Assembly: GCA_002430075.1 (NCBI GenBank)
Contig: DJBN01000049.1
Span: 516 to 8,288 of the forward strand
Direction of reading: 5' to 3'
Source of the DNA: Actinobacteria bacterium UBA5975
Lineage (GTDB): Bacteria; Actinomycetota; Actinomycetes; Nanopelagicales; Nanopelagicaceae
DNA length: 7,773 bases
Shown here piece by piece: positions 4,899-7,773 of the stretch. The notes beneath the pieces were generated by a model. It was not told where the DNA came from and searched no databases. It saw nothing but the letters and a program-made list of their open reading frames with translations. The position numbers and the translations under genes are program-made. Numbering within the stretch: the stretch's first letter is position 1; every line of letters begins with the position of its first letter.

Positions 4899-5729
4899 GT
4901 GCGCATCACCTCGTGGAATCTCCTGCATGGAATGCAGATACCCCCGCAGAAAAAAGCAGACCCTTCCGCTCTTACTCGAGCGGTTGAGGCCCTTAGATCT
5001 GATTTCTATGCGCTTCAAGAGGTAGACCATTTCTTGCCGCGTTCTCAATCACGTCCACAGATGCGAGATATTGCAGAGGCGATAGGGGCTCGCGATTGGG
5101 CGATGGGACCAAGTGTGATGGGAACGCCTGGTCAATCTTGGAGAAAGAAGCACGACCATGAGCCAGAAATTATTTCTAATAACTCACCTCACTCAGAACT
5201 AGTACATGAAAGTTATGGAATCGGAATCGTCTCAAAGATTCCAGTGCTCTCTTGGCATCGCTTAAATCTTGGAAATGCACCTGTTGGCTTACCTCTGATT
5301 GTTCCCGGCGACGAAACTGGAAAAGGAAAGCTGAGATTTATCTATGTGAAAGATGAACCTCGTTTAGCGCTAGCTGCAGTTCTTAGTAATGGTTGGACCG
5401 TGGTCAACACACACCTTTCGTTTGTCCCTGGTTTTAATACGGCGCAGCTAAGAAAATTAAAGAGGTGGGCCCTTGAACTTGCCGTATCCACGCAGACACG
5501 TGCGATCGTGGTTGGAGATCTTAATTTGCCTAAGAACCTTCCTGTCTTGGGTTCGAAGTGGCAATCACTTGTAACCGAGAATACTTATCCAAGTTGGAGC
5601 CCTAAGATTCAATTTGATTATATTTTGAGCAAAGATGTAGCTGTCGATGGCTATCGCACTATCAAAAATAGCGCCACAGGGGTAAGTGACCATCTGCCGC
5701 TCTCTATCGAATTGATAGAAGGTCTATAA
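4899..5729 (+). CDS. Endonuclease/exonuclease/phosphatase (EEP) family protein
   Basis: This 276-residue metal-dependent phosphodiesterase/phosphatase has the DNase I/ExoIII/sphingomyelinase fold. Numbering from GTG4899, the core motifs are SWNLLHG (Asn7), LQEVD (Glu41), YGIGIVSK (106-113), NTHLSF (His172), VGDLNLP (Asp207, Asn209), FDYIL (Asp240) and SDHLPL (Asp264, His265). All expected metal-binding and catalytic residues are present. There is no signal peptide or lipobox, so it is probably cytoplasmic. The substrate cannot be read from sequence: DNA, RNA, phosphoinositide-like and small phosphoester substrates all occur in this fold. An in-frame GTG at 4893 would add two residues; the -10-like TAGTCT spacing favours 4899 with leaderless translation. 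Its start faces the nudC start and its last 26 bp overlap the end of the adnB-like gene. Sitting among DNA-repair genes hints at nucleic acid as substrate, but this is guilt by association. Confidence 0.85.
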   Translation: MRITSWNLLHGMQIPPQKKADPSALTRAVEALRSDFYALQEVDHFLPRSQSRPQMRDIAEAIGARDWAMGPSVMGTPGQSWRKKHDHEPEIISNNSPHSELVHESYGIGIVSKIPVLSWHRLNLGNAPVGLPLIVPGDETGKGKLRFIYVKDEPRLALAAVLSNGWTVVNTHLSFVPGFNTAQLRKLKRWALELAVSTQTRAIVVGDLNLPKNLPVLGSKWQSLVTENTYPSWSPKIQFDYILSKDVAVDGYRTIKNSATGVSDHLPLSIELIEGL

Positions 5730-7773
5730 GTTGGGCCTCACTTAATAAGTTAGCCCGGCGATCTGTTCTATTGATTGGTACATAGTGAAATGCAGCGGTT
5801 ACATCTTCGACGGCAACACCTTGTAACTTAGCCCAGGCAAGGCGATAGACCGCAAGCTGGACAGCGGGGGCTTGCCCAAGCTCTTTTGAACCAGTCTTCC
5901 AATCGACAACTTCAAATCCATTCTCGTTCTTATATACGGCATCGATTCGCCCACGTACCAGAACACCTGCAATGACTGTTTCAAATGGAACTTCAACGGC
6001 ATAGGGATGCAACGTTGCCCATGATGAAGCCAGCCACGCAGCTTTGAGATCTTCTAACTTCTGATCCTCTTCAAAGGGTGTCAACAGATCAAAATCTTCG
6101 TCATCAAAGAGCGTCTTAGCGTTGAAATGATTTTCGACCCACACGTGAAAAGCTGTTCCACGGTGCGAGTATTCATCCATAGCGCGTGGCATTGGTCTGC
6201 GAATTGTGCGCGCAAGTTCTGCAGGATCTTGAGCTAGTGCAATCAGCGATGAGGTTGAAAGGCGCGCAGGTAGTGCAACATCTAAGGCTCCTGCCTTAAA
6301 TTCATTAAATTCAGCGATGATCGCTCGCGCATCATCAACCCAACCCTGAACTTCTTTATTTACTTCTGCATTTACCTCTGCGCCCAAATCAAGCGGCGCC
6401 GCGCTTTCAACGAGCGCGACTGTGCGATCAAAATCTGCTCGACGCTCGCCCAAAGGATCTCGTGGCCATTGCGCTGTTATCTCTTGATCGTGGGCTGGAT
6501 TGCGATCGCTGCTAACGGGTGCAACAGGTGCCGATAAAACGGTGCCGACAGCGCTTGCAACCTCTTGCACTCGTTCGTAAATAATTGAAGGATCAACTGG
6601 TTTCTTACCATCTCGCCAAAACGATGTTGAACAGAATAGGTGTGTACGAGCTCGAGTCATTGCAACATAACCAAGTCGAATTTCTTCACGTTCTTTATAC
6701 GCCACACAATCGTGAGCAAAGGCATCAATTGCCTTTTTTGCCTGTGCATTTGTCGTCGCAGCGTTCCAAGTAAAGAGAGGCAGGAGCGCGCCATCTCCAC
6801 GAAGTGAGAATGGAATATGGGCTTCGTTGGTAATCCAATTATCGGGATCTGATGTATTGCCGCTGGGGAATGTGCCTTGCGCAAGTCCTGGAACAGCTAC
6901 AACATCCCATTCAGCACCCTTTGCCATATGGATAGTAAGAATTTGCACAATACTGCTATCGACTTCAGGGGCGCCAGCTTTAAGACCACCTTCTTCTTCG
7001 CTTGCAATATCTAACCACTGTAGGAACGCAGATAAGGTGCCGCCGCTTCGTGCAAACTTTGCAGCCTCATCTAAGAAGCGATCAAGGTGGCGACGACCGC
7101 GTATGCCCCCATCACGTAAGATCACTTCAGATTCCAGGTTTAAGTAGCGCTCGATATCAACAATAAGATCTGTAATGGGTGCAGATGCACGAGAACGTAG
7201 TCGGCGAAGGTCTGAGGCAAATGATGCAAGGCGTTGATACCCAAGCTCGCTGAAGTTTCTCTTGTCACACTTTTCAATTTCATCAAGTGCGTCGATAACG
7301 CTTCCAATAAATTGATCATCGCTCTCGGCAGATTGAGGATTTCCCGCAATAATATTTTTTACAATACCTCTGCTATCTGTCCGCATCTCCTCCGATCGCG
7401 AACGAGCAAAGCGACCCAGCGCCGCGATATCGCGTGGACCAAGATTGAGGCGTGGACCAGTCAGTAACCTCATGAGCGATGAGCCTGCATCAGGGTTATT
7501 AACTACCTTCAACATCGCAACTACATCTGCTACCTCAGGTAGATGAACAAGACCGCCAAGGCCAAGAACTTCTGAAGGTATACCCGCGTAAGCCAGGGCC
7601 TCTTGAATCAAGGCAATTTGAGCTCGTTTACGAACAAGGACTGCAAAGGTCTTTGGCGCCTTGGAGCCAGCCTGAGTACGGGCCGGGTTATTCCAGAGGG
7701 GCGCAAAATATTCAGCGATTGCAGTACTTTCGGCCTCTAGATTCTCAAAGATACCGCAGGTTAAATCGCCCTT
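5704..7773 (-). CDS. adnB: AdnB-like helicase-nuclease subunit, C-terminal 689 residues (5' end outside window)
   Basis: This reading frame is open to the right window edge, so the gene is cut, not complete; an internal TTG at 7611 is not its start. It encodes the second half of an SF1A motor fused to a RecB-type nuclease. In visible numbering: AVLVRKRAQ (44-52) of the 2A/2B region, the LMRLLTGPR..LGPRD segment (100-115), motif V TIHMAKGAEWD (280-290), motif VI VAMTRAR (370-376), then nuclease motifs RGTAFH (538-543), GRIDAV (Asp611), VVDWKTG (Asp624, Lys626) and QLAVY (Gln639, Tyr643). The nuclease residues are intact. Mycobacterial AdnB is about 1,100 residues, so motifs I-IV are missing to the right. 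AdnAB resects double-strand breaks. AdnB rather than AdnA is chosen from the order adnA-adnB-nudC-uvrD2 known in M. tuberculosis; adnA should follow to the right. The two subunits are paralogues, so sequence alone leaves some doubt. Confidence 0.82.
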   Translation of the reverse strand, partial: KGDLTCGIFENLEAESTAIAEYFAPLWNNPARTQAGSKAPKTFAVLVRKRAQIALIQEALAYAGIPSEVLGLGGLVHLPEVADVVAMLKVVNNPDAGSSLMRLLTGPRLNLGPRDIAALGRFARSRSEEMRTDSRGIVKNIIAGNPQSAESDDQFIGSVIDALDEIEKCDKRNFSELGYQRLASFASDLRRLRSRASAPITDLIVDIERYLNLESEVILRDGGIRGRRHLDRFLDEAAKFARSGGTLSAFLQWLDIASEEEGGLKAGAPEVDSSIVQILTIHMAKGAEWDVVAVPGLAQGTFPSGNTSDPDNWITNEAHIPFSLRGDGALLPLFTWNAATTNAQAKKAIDAFAHDCVAYKEREEIRLGYVAMTRARTHLFCSTSFWRDGKKPVDPSIIYERVQEVASAVGTVLSAPVAPVSSDRNPAHDQEITAQWPRDPLGERRADFDRTVALVESAAPLDLGAEVNAEVNKEVQGWVDDARAIIAEFNEFKAGALDVALPARLSTSSLIALAQDPAELARTIRRPMPRAMDEYSHRGTAFHVWVENHFNAKTLFDDEDFDLLTPFEEDQKLEDLKAAWLASSWATLHPYAVEVPFETVIAGVLVRGRIDAVYKNENGFEVVDWKTGSKELGQAPAVQLAVYRLAWAKLQGVAVEDVTAAFHYVPINRTDRRANLLSEAQLIDLLSIR

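Noticed and set aside
6827..7147. 106-residue plus-strand frame inside the adnB-like gene
   Set aside because: It is antisense to well-supported coding sequence, with no SD and no recognisable family.
7609..7611. TTG at 7611 as the start of a complete 635-residue protein
   Set aside because: The frame stays open to the window edge and the 54 residues before it continue the helicase fold (AVLVRKRAQ), so the gene is simply cut.

Overview
The window reads as chromosomal DNA from an actinobacterium. It carries a WhiB-family iron-sulfur regulator, an actinobacterial-type UvrD2 helicase, the end of an AdnB-like helicase-nuclease, a NudC-type Nudix hydrolase and a DUF5679-like zinc-ribbon protein. 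From memory, the minus-strand order adnB - nudC - uvrD2 - whiB7 matches Mycobacterium tuberculosis Rv3201c - Rv3199c - Rv3198c - Rv3197A. Base composition is not GC-rich, gaps are very short and some starts look leaderless. This would fit a streamlined freshwater or marine actinobacterium (Nanopelagicales/acI-like), but that placement is an inference. No mobile element, CRISPR array, tRNA or rRNA was seen.

Layout: 1-132 (+) is the tail of a small DUF5679-like protein, followed by a strong intrinsic terminator (154-193). 325-1470 (+) is a ThiF/E1-like protein with a structural Cys4 site but a degenerate nucleotide-binding loop. It converges on 1490-1852 (-), a WhiB7/WblC-like regulator with an AT-hook. 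1853-2265 is that regulator's long leader and promoter. It holds a 60-residue upstream ORF with a good Shine-Dalgarno, a terminator between this ORF and whiB7, and a competing antiterminator whose 5' strand lies inside the upstream ORF. 2266-3915 (-) is a UvrD2 helicase that ends just after motif VI. 3944-4873 (-) is NudC. 4899-5729 (+) is an endonuclease/exonuclease/phosphatase-fold enzyme, divergent from nudC and overlapping by 26 bp at its tail with 5704-7773 (-), the C-terminal part of an AdnB-like protein cut by the window edge.

The genes suggest a genome-maintenance and stress neighbourhood: double-strand-break end processing (AdnB), a second SF1 helicase (UvrD2), nucleotide/NAD cleaning or decapping (NudC), and an antibiotic- or translation-stress-responsive regulator (WhiB7-like). 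The most interesting element is the whiB7 leader. Its promoter has an AT-rich block next to the -35, suited to WhiB7 autoregulation, and the transcript can fold into two mutually exclusive hairpins. This is the architecture expected of ribosome-mediated transcription attenuation, known for mycobacterial whiB7 and Streptomyces wblC, here in a compact, low-GC setting.
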